Shown here in pieces: positions 39,261 to 48,440 of a DNA stretch of 64,000 bases. The translations under genes and the position numbers were made by a program. Numbering within the stretch: the first letter of the stretch is position 1; each line of letters begins with the position of its first letter. Origin of the DNA: Sinosporangium album. GTDB lineage: Bacteria > Actinomycetota > Actinomycetes > Streptosporangiales > Streptosporangiaceae. The stretch is taken from positions 124,001-188,000 of the forward strand of contig NZ_FNCN01000003.1 in assembly GCF_900100605.1 (NCBI RefSeq), given 5' to 3'. Under the pieces are notes generated by a model. That model had not been told where the DNA came from. It saw only the letters and a program-made list of their open reading frames with translations, and searched no databases.

Positions 39261-40250
39261 TCACTCCCGGAGCCCGGCCCCGGCGAGCGCCGGGGTGAGC
39301 AGGGTGGCGAGGTGCGCGCTCACGTCGGCGAGCAGGCTCGCCGGCCGCACCTCCGCCCCGGCCACGGCGGAGATCAGGCTGGGCAGTCCCGGGAGGGGAA
39401 AGCCGTCCTCGGTGGTGACCGCGTGGCCGACGGGGTTCTTGTCCAGTGAGGCGCGGCTGCGGGTCCAGGCGTCGAGCACCTCCTCGGGGGAGGGGACGCC
39501 GAAGCCGTGGCCGACGGGCGCCGCGTGGCGGAGCCGTACGAGGGAGGTTTCGGCGAAGGCGAGGGCGACGCGGGCCCGCGTGGTGAGGTCGTCGCGGGCG
39601 GCCGGGGGCACCCAGTGCATCGCCGTACAGGGTCTTCTGCAGGCGGCGGCGCAGGTGGCGAGCGCGCCGGCCACTTGGCTGTGCTGCCGGTCGAAGTAGG
39701 CGCGCCACCCCTCGGGGCGCTCTCCGGCCACGCGGAGTGTGCGGTTCGCGGCCGATTGCTCGGCCTTGGTGTGGTCGCACTCGCGCTCGCCGATGACGCC
39801 GAAGCGGCTGGCCCGGGCGTTCAGGCCGTCCGGCCAGCGGGCCGGGTCGCCCGCGTGGCCGAGGACGGATTCGAAGGCGAGCAGCGGGAGGTACTCGCTG
39901 GCGATGTGGACCGCGGCGATCATCGGGCTGAGTTCGCGGCGGTGCCACCGGACGGCGATGGCCTCGAGCAGCAGTGAGTAGGCGGGTTTGAGGGAGGCGA
40001 GGGCGCCGCGGGGCTGCTCCCGGGGAGCCTGGGGCATGTGGCAGGCACGCGCCCGGCGCTTGAGGGACACGGGGACCGAGCGCGCCTCCGCGGCGAAGTC
40101 TTCGGCGTCGAGCGACAATAAGCGCTGCCCGAACTCGCACACGTCCACGATCTGTTCGGCGTCCGCGAGCACGCGCGGGGCGAGTGCGCCGAGGTCTCCG
40201 AAGGCGAAGCGCTGGGCCAGTGCGATGAGGAGGTGGGCTGCCGAATCCAT
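39261..40250 (-). CDS. Hypothetical protein
   Basis: Cytoplasmic protein of 329 aa without a domain that I recognise. The composition is normal: helical, Arg/Leu/Ala-rich, with FAFGDLGALAPRVLADAEQ, AIAVRWHRRELSPMIAAVHIA, FGVIGERECDHTKAEQ and VPPAARDDLTTRARVALAF. No signal peptide or membrane helix is evident. It is flanked by a NERD gene and a secreted-protein gene, neither giving a functional clue. Third positions are strongly GC-biased in this frame, which supports coding. Confidence 0.75.
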   Translation of the reverse strand: MDSAAHLLIALAQRFAFGDLGALAPRVLADAEQIVDVCEFGQRLLSLDAEDFAAEARSVPVSLKRRARACHMPQAPREQPRGALASLKPAYSLLLEAIAVRWHRRELSPMIAAVHIASEYLPLLAFESVLGHAGDPARWPDGLNARASRFGVIGERECDHTKAEQSAANRTLRVAGERPEGWRAYFDRQHSQVAGALATCAAACRRPCTAMHWVPPAARDDLTTRARVALAFAETSLVRLRHAAPVGHGFGVPSPEEVLDAWTRSRASLDKNPVGHAVTTEDGFPLPGLPSLISAVAGAEVRPASLLADVSAHLATLLTPALAGAGLRE

Positions 40251-40375
40251 CCGACAACGATCTCATGTGGGCATCCCCGGGCGGAGTCACCAAGCCCACC
40301 AGGAGTCACCCAAGACCTTGCAAAATAGGGCGTCGGCACCAGTCGCCGCATGAACGCCATTCTTATGATCACCCG

Positions 40376-40966
40376 ATGAGAATCAGGACACCCTTCCTGT
40401 TGGCGGTCGTAAGCGGCGCCGTACTCGCCGCAGGCCCGGCCTTCGCGGACGGGACCGGGAACATCGACCTTCGCCCGTCCTTCGACGCCTACGTCGTCGA
40501 GGGGACCCGGAGCGACCAGTCCCACGACCAGCAGCTCAAGGTCGGCTTCAACGGTGAGCGGCCCGTCAGGTCCTTCCTGACCTGGGACACCTCGGCACTC
40601 GCCGGCAAGAAGATCGTGTCGGCCGTGCTGCGGCTCTGGAACCAGCACTCCTGGTCCTGTACGGCACGGGCCTGGGAGGTCTGGAGCGCCGAACCGGCGA
40701 CCCCCGCCACGCGGTGGCCCGGGCCCGCCCTGGTCCAGCGGGTGGTCACCTCCACCGAGACCAAGGGCTGGGCGAACGGCTGCGCCGACGGATGGGTGAC
40801 GGCCGACGTGCAGCCCCTCGTCCAGTCGTGGGCGGACCAGAAGACGGCCGTCGGCGCCATCGGCATCAAGGCCGCCGACGAGACCGACAAGTTCGGCTGG
40901 AAGCGCTTCTCCTCCAGCGAGTCGGTGTTCAACCCGCCTGTCCTCAGCGTGACCTACCTCGACTAG
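40376..40966 (+). CDS. Secreted DNRLRE-domain protein
   Basis: Exported protein of 196 aa. A signal peptide MRIRTPFLLAVVSGAVLAAG ends at an AxA-type site (AGPAFA). The mature part is one beta-sandwich of the DNRLRE type: DLRPSFDAYVVEGT, RSFLTWDTSALAGKKIVSAVLRLWN, core FLTWDTSALAGKKIVSAVLR, and NPPVLSVTYLD at the end. These modules are found in extracellular adhesins and carbohydrate-active proteins. This one is a stand-alone domain with no catalytic part. TATGAT at 40364-40369, 6 bases before the ATG, suggests a leaderless transcript. Confidence 0.85.
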   Translation: MRIRTPFLLAVVSGAVLAAGPAFADGTGNIDLRPSFDAYVVEGTRSDQSHDQQLKVGFNGERPVRSFLTWDTSALAGKKIVSAVLRLWNQHSWSCTARAWEVWSAEPATPATRWPGPALVQRVVTSTETKGWANGCADGWVTADVQPLVQSWADQKTAVGAIGIKAADETDKFGWKRFSSSESVFNPPVLSVTYLD

Positions 40967-41001
40967 CCGCACCGGCCGCCCACGCGCTCGGTGCCGCATG
41001 G

Positions 41002-41038
41002 GGAGGGGCCTTTCCCGCACTGCGGGAAAGGCCCCTCC
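41002..41038. terminator. Perfect 17-bp hairpin between convergent genes
   Basis: GGAGGGGCCTTTCCCGC and GCGGGAAAGGCCCCTCC pair without mismatch around an ACT loop. It sits between the DNRLRE gene and pepN and is a strong bidirectional terminator. Confidence 0.9.
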
Positions 41039-41086
41039 GTCGCTCGGCCGCCAGCGGGCCGCCAGCGGGCCGCCGTCGGGCGGGCG

Positions 41087-43654
41087 TCAGCCCGCGGCGG
41101 CGTCCCTGGCCTGGGCGCGCAGGGCGCGGCTGATGCCGTCGGCGCCTTCCAGGAGCAGTCGGCGCAGACCATGCGGCGGCTCCTGGGCGTGCAGGTAGCG
41201 CTCGGTGCGGTCGACCACGGCCTGGTCGATGAGGAGCGCCGGGTAGCAGCCGGCGGCGAAGGTCTGGGCGCTGTCGGCCGTCCAGCTCTTCCAGATCCGC
41301 CCGATCTCGGAGAAGTACTTCTCCTGGTAGGGGCGGAGCAGGTCGACGTGGTGCGGGTCCCCGAACCCCAGGACGGTGGCCCGCAGCACCGCGTTGCTGA
41401 GCTCGCCGCCGACGATATTCGCCCACGCGGCGGCCTTGGCCTCCGCAGTGGGGATCGCGGCCCGGCACATCGCCGCGGAGCGCTCGCCGGTCGCGGTGGC
41501 GTCGCGGGCCAGCTCGGCGTCGATTTCGGCGTGGCCGAACTCCCCACCGCTGACCATCGCGTGCGTGAGCGTCCACCGCAGGTCGGTGTCGACGGTCAGA
41601 CCGGCGGGTACGGCGGAGCCGTCGAGGACGCCGCGGACGAACGCGAGGTCGCCGGGGGAGACCGCGACCCCGGCCAGCGCGTTGACGTAGGCGAGCTGGT
41701 GGTCGGAGCCGGGCTCGGCCCGGGCGACGAGCGAGCGCAGAGCGGAGGCCAGGCGGTCCAGGCCCGTGGCCCGCCACTCGGGCGCAGTGAACTGCTGCAC
41801 GGTCAGTTTGACCTGGCGGAGCACCGTCTGCACGACTGAGATGTCGGAGATCGAGTGGATGCCGCCGGCCACCAGGGTGACGTAGTCGCGGGCCGCCATC
41901 TCGGTGTCGCGGGTCATGTCCCAGGCCGCCGTCCAGCTCAGGGCGCGCGGGAGCGACTCAGTGAACGTGGCGATGCCGCCGTCGACGAGCGTGGCCAGGG
42001 ACCGGTCGTCCAGGCGGACCTTGGCGTAGGTGAGGTCGTCGTCGTTGATCAGCACGAGGTCGGGCCGGACCTCGCCCAGGAGCTCGGCGACCGCCGTACG
42101 CGGGCCGGAGACATCGAGCTCGACGCGGCGGACCCGGGTGAGCGCGCCGTCGACCTGGGAGTAGAGCCCGATCGCCAGGCGGTGGGTGCGCAGCGTCGGG
42201 TAGTCGGCCGGGGCCTCCTGGAGCACCTCGAACCGGGTGAACCTGCCCTGGTCGTCGACGTCGAAGGACGGACGGAGCGTGTTGACCCAGGCGGTCTCCA
42301 GCCACTCCTTGGACCACGACGACAGGTCGCGGCCGGACGTGCGCTCAAGAGCGGAGAGCAGGTCGGCCAGGGTGGTGTTGCCCCAGGCGTGCTCCTGGAA
42401 GTAGTCGCGGACTCCGGCCAGGAAGTTGTCCAGGCCGACGTAGGCGACGAGCTGCTTGAGGACCGAGGCGCCCTTGGCATAGGTGATGCCGTCGAAGTTG
42501 AGGGCCACCGCGTCCATGTCGATCATGTCGGCGGCGATCGGGTGCGTGGAGGGGAGCTGGTCCTGGCGGTAGGCCCAGGCCTTCTCCAGGTTGGCGAAGG
42601 TGGTCCAGGCGCTCGGACCCCAGCGGGTGGCCTCGGCCATCGCGAGCACCGAGGCGTAGGTGGCGAACGACTCGTTCAGCCACAGGTCGTCCCACCAGCG
42701 CATGGTGACGAGATCGCCGAACCACATGTGGGCCATCTCGTGCAGGATCGTCTCGGCCCGGCGCTGCACCGTGGCGTCGGTGACGCGCGAGCGGAAGACG
42801 TAGTCCTCCACGAAGGTCACGCAGCCGGCGTTCTCCATGGCACCGTGGTTGAACTCGGGCACGAAGAGCTGGTCGTACTTCCCGAACGGGTAGCGGACGC
42901 CGAACACCCGGTGGAAGAAGTCGAAGCCCTGCCGGGTGACCTCGAAGATGTTCTCCGGGTCGAGGTGCTCGGCGAGGGAGGCGCGGCAGTAGATGCCGAG
43001 CGGGATGCCGTCGTGCTCGGAGGTCACCTTGTGGTAGGGCCCGGCCACGAGCGCGGTGATGTAGGTCGACATCACCGGCGTCGCGGGGAAGTGCCAGCGG
43101 CGGGATGCCTGGAGCGTGCCGTGCCTGCCCTGGTGCTCCGCGAGGTCCTCGATCGCGTCGGCCGCGGAGTTGGAGACGACCTCCCACTCGGCGGGGGCGA
43201 GCACCGTCAGCTCGAAGGTCGCCTTGAGGTCGGGCTGGTCGAAACAGGCGTACATCCGGTGGGCGTCGGCCGTCTCGAACTGGGTGTGCAGGTAGACGTT
43301 CTGGTCGACCGGGTCGACGAAGCGGTGGAGGCCCTCGCCGGTGCGCATGTAGGCGCAGTCGGCGTCGATCTGCAGCACGTTGTCCTCGGCCAGGCCCGGC
43401 AGCGGCAGCCTGCCCCGCTCAAGGTCGTAATCGCTGATGTCGAGATCGACCCCGTTGAGCGTGGCCGCCCTGATGTGGGCGCCCGCGAGGTCGATGAAAG
43501 TCGACGCCCCAGGCTGGGTGCTCGTGAAACGTACTGTGGTGATGCTCTCGAACCGCTCCTCGCCCTCCGTCAGGTCCAGCTCGACCGCATAAGAATCGAC
43601 CTTCAGCAGCCGGGCCCGCTCGCGGGCCTCGTCGCGGGTCAGATTGCCTGCCAC
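41087..43654 (-). CDS. pepN: Aminopeptidase N
   Basis: M1-family zinc aminopeptidase (855 aa). Exopeptidase motif GAMEN occurs in FNHGAMENAGCVTFVEDYVF, core HGAMENAGCVTF. The zinc site is HEMAHMWFGD with the downstream Glu of WLNESFATYASV. A C-terminal ERAP1-like domain completes the protein. A GTG start with GAGGAG 6 bases upstream fits. It trims N-terminal residues from peptides in the cytoplasm. Its position beside the Rv2466c-like gene matches Rv2467. M1 peptidases are reported to trim class III lanthipeptide leaders, so it may help process the peptide encoded 10 kb away. Confidence 0.95.
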   Translation of the reverse strand: MAGNLTRDEARERARLLKVDSYAVELDLTEGEERFESITTVRFTSTQPGASTFIDLAGAHIRAATLNGVDLDISDYDLERGRLPLPGLAEDNVLQIDADCAYMRTGEGLHRFVDPVDQNVYLHTQFETADAHRMYACFDQPDLKATFELTVLAPAEWEVVSNSAADAIEDLAEHQGRHGTLQASRRWHFPATPVMSTYITALVAGPYHKVTSEHDGIPLGIYCRASLAEHLDPENIFEVTRQGFDFFHRVFGVRYPFGKYDQLFVPEFNHGAMENAGCVTFVEDYVFRSRVTDATVQRRAETILHEMAHMWFGDLVTMRWWDDLWLNESFATYASVLAMAEATRWGPSAWTTFANLEKAWAYRQDQLPSTHPIAADMIDMDAVALNFDGITYAKGASVLKQLVAYVGLDNFLAGVRDYFQEHAWGNTTLADLLSALERTSGRDLSSWSKEWLETAWVNTLRPSFDVDDQGRFTRFEVLQEAPADYPTLRTHRLAIGLYSQVDGALTRVRRVELDVSGPRTAVAELLGEVRPDLVLINDDDLTYAKVRLDDRSLATLVDGGIATFTESLPRALSWTAAWDMTRDTEMAARDYVTLVAGGIHSISDISVVQTVLRQVKLTVQQFTAPEWRATGLDRLASALRSLVARAEPGSDHQLAYVNALAGVAVSPGDLAFVRGVLDGSAVPAGLTVDTDLRWTLTHAMVSGGEFGHAEIDAELARDATATGERSAAMCRAAIPTAEAKAAAWANIVGGELSNAVLRATVLGFGDPHHVDLLRPYQEKYFSEIGRIWKSWTADSAQTFAAGCYPALLIDQAVVDRTERYLHAQEPPHGLRRLLLEGADGISRALRAQARDAAAG

Positions 43655-43810
43655 ATGTGCTCCTCATGAAACGCGCGTCCCCCGCACCGTTGCCGAGGGG
43701 ATTCTTGAATCCTGCCACGCCGGGCCGGGGTACCGCGCCTTGGAATACGCCGATCTCATCTACCGGTTGTTTAGCTTTGCAATGTTGCAGCCAACGTCAG
43801 GGAGCTGGTA

Positions 43811-44437
43811 ATGAGCGAGCCCACACCGGTCGACTTCTGGTTCGACCCCTTCTGCCCGTGGGCGTGGCAGACATCGCGTTGGGCGAGAGAGGTGGAGAAG
43901 GTCCGCTCCATCACGGTGAGGTGGCACATCATGAGCCTTGCCGTACTCAACGAGGACAAGGACGTGCCCGACGAGTACCGTCAGGCGATCAAGGAGGCCA
44001 TCCGGCCGGTGCGCGTGCTCGCGGCGGCGTCGGCGAAGTACGGCGAGCAGGTGCTCGGCCCGCTCTACATCGAGCTCGGGACCAGGATCCACGGGAAGGG
44101 GCCCGGCGGCTTCACCCCCGCCGACCTGGAGGGGATCATCGCCGAGTCCCTGGCCGCCCTCGACCTCGACCCGGCGCTCGCCGAGGCGCAGTGGGCCGAG
44201 GAGCACGACGAGGCGGTACGGCTGTCGCACGGCAAGGGCATCGAGCTGGTCGGCCAGGAGGTCGGCACGCCGATCATCTCGGTGGAGGGCTCGGCCTTCT
44301 TCGGCCCGGTGATTTCCTCGAATCTGAAGGGCGAGGCCGCGGGGCGGCTCTGGGATGGTGTTGTGATTGTCGCGGGCACCGAAGGCTTCTACGAACTGAA
44401 GCGGTCTCGTACCATCTCGTACCCGATATTCGACTGA
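43811..44437 (+). CDS. Rv2466c-like mycothiol-associated thioredoxin-fold reductase
   Basis: DsbA-like protein of 208 aa, close to M. tuberculosis Rv2466c, a mycothiol-dependent nitroreductase. It shows VDFWFDPFCPWAWQTSRWAREVEKVRSI, core FDPFCPWAWQTSRW, then WHIMSLAVLNE, GTPIISVEGSAFFGPVIS and YELKRSRTISYPIFD. The family CPWC site reads CPWA here, so the resolving cysteine is missing and a monothiol mechanism is implied. GGGAG precedes the ATG. A TGCAA/TTGCA palindrome at 43778-43789 could be a regulator site. It is divergent from pepN. Confidence 0.88.
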   Translation: MSEPTPVDFWFDPFCPWAWQTSRWAREVEKVRSITVRWHIMSLAVLNEDKDVPDEYRQAIKEAIRPVRVLAAASAKYGEQVLGPLYIELGTRIHGKGPGGFTPADLEGIIAESLAALDLDPALAEAQWAEEHDEAVRLSHGKGIELVGQEVGTPIISVEGSAFFGPVISSNLKGEAAGRLWDGVVIVAGTEGFYELKRSRTISYPIFD

Positions 44438-44683
44438 TGGCATTTGCGCCCTTCGTCCTGGGATCAGTGCGTCCTGGGGTCAGTGCCCGGCACGAGGGGC
44501 GGTGTCATAACGAAGTTGTGAGGGATCGCGGGCATTCGGCGCGAGGGTCGGCACGTTGGTCGTAGTCTCGTGACGAACAACGTGCGGGCGACATTCAGGA
44601 ATTAGCCATGGATTGAGGACCTGTCACGTGATGAGCAACTTCGTTCGCCACATGACGCCTCAGCGAACGGAGGATGGGGGACA

Positions 44684-46090
44684 ATGCGCCATCTTTACCT
44701 GAACGGAGCCTGGGTGCCGTCCACCTCGGGCGAAGGGATCGACATCGTCGACCCCGCCACCGAGGAGATCGTCGACCGCGTGCCCGCGGGAACCCCCACG
44801 GATGTGGAGGCCGCCGTCGCCGCGGCGCAGGCCGCCTTCGCCGCCTGGGCGGCCACCCCGCCCGCCGACCGGGCCGAGATCCTCGCCGCCGCGGCCCGGT
44901 TGCTCCGCGACCGCGCCGAGCGCGTCGCCCGTGTCATCGCCACCGACCTCGGCGCGCCGTACGCCAAGGCATTGAAGATCCACACGCTCGGCCCGGCCGA
45001 TGTCCTGGACTTCTACGCGCGTACGGCGCAGGCCCACGACGGCGAGGCCGGACGCGTGGGCAACTCGCGCGTCCTCAAGGAGCCCGTCGGCGTCGTCGGC
45101 ACGATCACGCCCTGGAACTACCCGCTGCACCAGGTCGTCTGCAAGGTCGCTCCGGCCCTCGCCGCGGGCTGCACGGTCGTGCTCAAGCCGAGCGAGGTCG
45201 CGCCGCTGGCCGCCTACGAGCTGGCGGACGTCTTCGACGCGGTGGGCCTGCCGCCCGGGGTGTTCAACCTCGTGAGCGGCAGGGGGGAGGTGGTGGGCGA
45301 GGCCATCGCGACCCACCCCGGGGTGGACATGGTGTCCTTCACCGGCTCGACCAGGGCGGGACGCCGGGTGGGCGCCCTGGCCGCGGAGACCGTCAAGCGG
45401 GTCGCGCTCGAACTCGGCGGCAAATCCGCCAATATCGTTCTCCCCGACGCCGACCTCAAGGCCGCCGTCAAGGCGGGGGTGGCCAACGCGTTCGTCAACT
45501 CCGGACAGAGCTGCTCGGCCTGGTCGCGCATGATCGTGCACCGGGACCAGTATGACGAGGCCGTCCGCCTGGCCGTGGCCACCGCCGCGGAATACCCCCT
45601 CGGCGGGCCGTTCGACGAGGGCGCGCGGCTCGGCCCGCTGGTCTCCAAGGAGCAGCGCGACCGGGTCGTCCGCTACATCAACCGGGGCCATGAGGAGGGC
45701 GCGCGGCTGGTGTGCGGCGGCACCGAGCGCCCGTTCCCGAAGGGGTTCTTCGTCGAGCCGACGATCTTCGCCGGGGTCGCGCCCGGGATGGTCATCGAGC
45801 AGGAGGAGATCTTCGGTCCGGTCCTTTGCATCGTTCCCTATCTGCGCGAGGAGGAGGCCGTCGCCATCGCCAACGGCACGCCGTACGGCCTGGCCGGCGC
45901 GGTGTGGTCGGCGAGCGAGGAGCGCGCGGTGGCCGTGGCCCGGCGGCTGCGCACCGGACAGGTCGCGATCAACGGGGGCCGGTTCAACCCGCTCGCGCCG
46001 TTCGGCGGATACAAGCAGTCGGGCCTCGGTCGCGAGCTCGGGGACTACGGCTTCCAGGAGTTCCTGGAGCTGAAGTCGCTCCAGTTCTGA
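44684..46090 (+). CDS. Aldehyde dehydrogenase
   Basis: NAD(P)-dependent aldehyde dehydrogenase (468 aa). The cofactor motif is [10 protein letters not shown], the general-base Glu is in LELGGKSAN, and the nucleophile Cys is in [12 protein letters not shown]. The oxyanion Asn lies in [11 protein letters not shown], and the C-terminal [20 protein letters not shown] is typical of the class. GGAGGATGGGGG precedes the ATG. The substrate cannot be specified from sequence alone. The preceding 240 bases hold no gene. Confidence 0.9.
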   Translation: MRHLYLNGAWVPSTSGEGIDIVDPATEEIVDRVPAGTPTDVEAAVAAAQAAFAAWAATPPADRAEILAAAARLLRDRAERVARVIATDLGAPYAKALKIHTLGPADVLDFYARTAQAHDGEAGRVGNSRVLKEPVGVVGTITPWNYPLHQVVCKVAPALAAGCTVVLKPSEVAPLAAYELADVFDAVGLPPGVFNLVSGRGEVVGEAIATHPGVDMVSFTGSTRAGRRVGALAAETVKRVALELGGKSANIVLPDADLKAAVKAGVANAFVNSGQSCSAWSRMIVHRDQYDEAVRLAVATAAEYPLGGPFDEGARLGPLVSKEQRDRVVRYINRGHEEGARLVCGGTERPFPKGFFVEPTIFAGVAPGMVIEQEEIFGPVLCIVPYLREEEAVAIANGTPYGLAGAVWSASEERAVAVARRLRTGQVAINGGRFNPLAPFGGYKQSGLGRELGDYGFQEFLELKSLQF

Positions 46091-46097
46091 CGGCCGC

Positions 46098-46670
46098 TCA
46101 GGTCGCGCCGCGGATCAGCCGGACGGGCACCGACGCGCACGAGCAGCGCATCGCCGCCCGTTCGGCCTCGTGCGGTCTGCGGTGCAGGAGCATGGCCACG
46201 ACCATGGGCGCGAAGACGATCGCGTTGTAGAAGAGGTGGAGTTCCACCCTCGGCACGAGGAGCTGGATGATGCTGGTCGGCGCGGGGCGGCCGAGCAGGT
46301 TGTTGCCCGTGAGGGCCTGGATCAGGAGCAGCAGGTGCTCCAGGTGGTGCCAGACCTGGATGCCGAGGGCGATGTTCCACCAGGTGCGTGCCCTGCCGGT
46401 GAACCCGGGGCGGAGCAGGATGAAACCCACCAGCATGATCAGCGCGTAGCCGTAGTGCATCCACTCCGACGTCACAAGCCAGGGGAACGGCAGCCCGAGG
46501 AGGCCTCGGGCCTCGGCGAGCGGCCAGCCGAGGACGTAGATCTGCACCGCTTGGACGAGGTGCTCGGCCCAGTGGGCCACGACGATGATGAGGAATATGC
46601 CGAGAGCGGTGCGATGGTGTCTGGTGTTGAGCCCGCTCGCGGCGGGTAGTCCGGTGGGGTGGGTCGCCAT
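46098..46670 (-). CDS. Hypothetical integral membrane protein
   Basis: Protein of 190 aa with four to five hydrophobic helices, including TALGIFLIIVVAHWAEHLVQ, YALIMLVGFILL and FAPMVVAMLLH. Histidines recur in helix contexts (HWAEHLVQ, MHYGYA, HHLEHLLLLI), suggesting metal or heme binding, although no family was recognised. The ATG at 46670 has AAGGG 8 bases upstream; the open frame continues another 246 bases without a good start. It is convergent with the aldehyde dehydrogenase gene (7 bases between stops). Confidence 0.75.
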   Translation of the reverse strand: MATHPTGLPAASGLNTRHHRTALGIFLIIVVAHWAEHLVQAVQIYVLGWPLAEARGLLGLPFPWLVTSEWMHYGYALIMLVGFILLRPGFTGRARTWWNIALGIQVWHHLEHLLLLIQALTGNNLLGRPAPTSIIQLLVPRVELHLFYNAIVFAPMVVAMLLHRRPHEAERAAMRCSCASVPVRLIRGAT

Positions 46671-46795
46671 GTTGTGCCCTTCGTGCGACAAAACCGAACG
46701 TCTCTCCGGATAGGTGGTCGCCCTACGTGGTCGGCCCCAAACCTGGCGTAAGCAAAGCCTCGCCATCGCAGTCAGCACCGTGAAGGACCCCGCAC

Positions 46796-47269
46796 ATGGT
46801 GAACACAGACCGCGTTCGTCCGCGCGTGAGCGCATTCGGAATGGTCGTAGCTGGTATTGGCGTCCTACTGGTCGTTCTCGGATTTCAAGGCCTGGGGCCG
46901 GCGCTGGCCGCGGCACGCGCCGACGGCGCCTGGGGCACCTTCACAGCGCGGGAGGTGACCTGTATCCAGCATCCAGGCCATGAGCAGTGCTCATGGCAGG
47001 GGGAGTTTCGGCCCGACACCGGCTCCGCCGTGCGTGCCGACATCACGTTGTACGGCAGCGACCGCGACACCTTCGCCCCCGGCGCCGTGACCCGCGCCTT
47101 CGACACCGGCCGCAGAGGCCATGTGTACGGCCCCGGCGGCTCCAACGAGTGGATCATGTCGGCCCTGCTCCTGCTGGCGGGCGGCTTCCTGCTCGGCCTG
47201 CCCGTGCGGCGCTACTTCGCCTGGAGGAGGACCTTGCGCGCGGCGTCCTTGGCGAGCCGGTCGACGTAG
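46796..47269 (+). CDS. Small membrane protein, DUF3592-like
   Basis: Protein of 157 aa with an N-terminal helix (VVAGIGVLLVVLGFQGL), an extracytoplasmic loop with two Cys residues (EVTCIQHPGHEQCSWQGEF) that could form a disulfide, and a C-terminal helix (IMSALLLLAGGFLLGL) followed by a basic tail. This is the layout of DUF3592-type proteins; the family match is from memory. Its last 58 bases overlap the convergent def gene. GAAGGA precedes the ATG. Confidence 0.7.
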   Translation: MVNTDRVRPRVSAFGMVVAGIGVLLVVLGFQGLGPALAAARADGAWGTFTAREVTCIQHPGHEQCSWQGEFRPDTGSAVRADITLYGSDRDTFAPGAVTRAFDTGRRGHVYGPGGSNEWIMSALLLLAGGFLLGLPVRRYFAWRRTLRAASLASRST

Positions 47270-47700
47270 AGGGTGCCGTCGAGGTGGTCGGTCTCGTGCT
47301 GGAAGCAGCGGGCGAGCATGCCGCGCGCCTTCACCCGCACCGGACGGCCGAGCCGGTCGAGGCCCGTCACCGTCACGCCCGCCGCCCGCGGCGTCGGCGC
47401 GTAGAGGGGTGTGCCCGTGTCCCTGCCCGGCACCGACAGGCAGCCCTCCTCGTCGAGGACCTCCTCCTCGTCGTCGACCGTGAGCACGGGATTGATCACA
47501 TGGCCCTTGCGGTTGCTGATGTCGTAGACGAACAGCCGGCGTGACACGCCGATCTGGGGGCCCGCCAGGCCGACGCCGTTCGCGGTGTACATCACCTGGA
47601 ACATGTCGTCGATCAACCGCCGGAGCTCGCGGTCGAAGTCGACGACGGGCTCGGCGGGGGTGCGCAGAACCGGGTCACCGATCACTCGGATGTCACGCAT
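47212..47700 (-). CDS. def: Peptide deformylase
   Basis: Deformylase (162 aa) that removes the formyl group from nascent proteins. All three family motifs are present: GVGLAGPQIG near residue 42, EEGCLSVPG near 90 with the metal-ligand Cys, and CFQHETDHLDG near 132 with HExxH. The N terminus MRDIRVIGDPVLRTPAEPV is typical. It probably has an Fe2+ or Zn2+ centre. The 3' end overlaps the convergent membrane-protein gene. No fmt gene is adjacent. Confidence 0.94.
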   Translation of the reverse strand: MRDIRVIGDPVLRTPAEPVVDFDRELRRLIDDMFQVMYTANGVGLAGPQIGVSRRLFVYDISNRKGHVINPVLTVDDEEEVLDEEGCLSVPGRDTGTPLYAPTPRAAGVTVTGLDRLGRPVRVKARGMLARCFQHETDHLDGTLYVDRLAKDAARKVLLQAK

Positions 47701-47799
47701 CGACGGCTCTCCAGGGCAATCGCTCAGACGGGTGGTGAGGTCCTCACTCTAGCCGGGGCCGCGGTCCGCTTGTTCACGCGAAGCTGGGAGACTGGAGGC

Positions 47800-48267
47800 G
47801 TGCGTGTTTACATCGGTGCCGACCATGCGGCCTACGAGCTGAAGAACCACCTGGTGTCCTGGCTTAAGGACCAGGGGCACGAGGTGACCGACTGCGGTCC
47901 CTTCGTCTACGACGAGCAGGACGACTACCCGGCGTTCGTGCTCCGGGCCGCCGAGGGCGTGGCGGGTGACGAGGGAAGCCTCGGCGTCGTGCTGGGCGGC
48001 TCCGGCAACGGCGAGCAGATGGCCGCCAACAAGGTGCGCGGCATCCGCGCCGCCCTCGTCTGGAACGACGACACGGCGAAGCTCGCCCGCGAGCACAACG
48101 ACGCCAACGTCATCAGCGTCGGGGCCCGGATGCACTCCGAGGAGGACGCGACCCGGTTCGTGCGGCTCTTCCTGGCGACGCCGTATTCCGGGGCCGAGCG
48201 CCACAGTCGGCGCATCGCCCAGCTCGCGGCCTACGAGACCATCGGCCAGCTTCCGCCGCTCCCGTAG
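47800..48267 (+). CDS. rpiB: Ribose-5-phosphate isomerase B
   Basis: RpiB (155 aa) interconverts ribose-5-phosphate and ribulose-5-phosphate in the pentose phosphate pathway. It begins RVYIGADHAAYELKNHL and shows VTDCGPFVYDEQDDYPAFVL, GGSGNGEQMAANKVRGIRAAL, core GSGNGEQMAANKVRG, and HNDANVISVGARM. The GTG at 47800 has GGAG upstream and gives the usual length; the in-frame codon 30 bases earlier is less likely. The order with the Rv2466c-like gene and pepN is comparable to mycobacteria (Rv2465c). Confidence 0.94.
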   Translation: MRVYIGADHAAYELKNHLVSWLKDQGHEVTDCGPFVYDEQDDYPAFVLRAAEGVAGDEGSLGVVLGGSGNGEQMAANKVRGIRAALVWNDDTAKLAREHNDANVISVGARMHSEEDATRFVRLFLATPYSGAERHSRRIAQLAAYETIGQLPPLP

Positions 48268-48282
48268 CCGGACTCCCCGGGC

Positions 48283-48316
48283 TAACCGGGCCCGGTTCAC
48301 CGGGCGGGCCCGGTTA
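48283..48316 (+). terminator. Hairpin after rpiB
   Basis: TAACCGGGCCCG and CGGGCCCGGTTA form a perfect 12-bp stem with a 10-base loop, 16 bases after the rpiB stop. Confidence 0.8.
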
Positions 48317-48440
48317 ACCGGATTCACCGGGCCCGCCGGGCTCCACCGGGTTCACCCCCGCGGGCTCACCGGGCCCGCCGGGCTCACCCCCGCGGGCTCA
48401 CCGGGATGTCGGGCTCCACCGGGTTCACCCCCGCGGGGAT
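48317..48440. repeat. Imperfect GGGCTCACCGGG-type repeats
   Basis: A run of degenerate repeats built from CACCGGGCCCGCCGGGCT and TTCACCCCCGCGGG elements follows the rpiB terminator. It is GC-rich and non-coding, ending at the 3' end of a small minus-strand gene. Confidence 0.7.
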
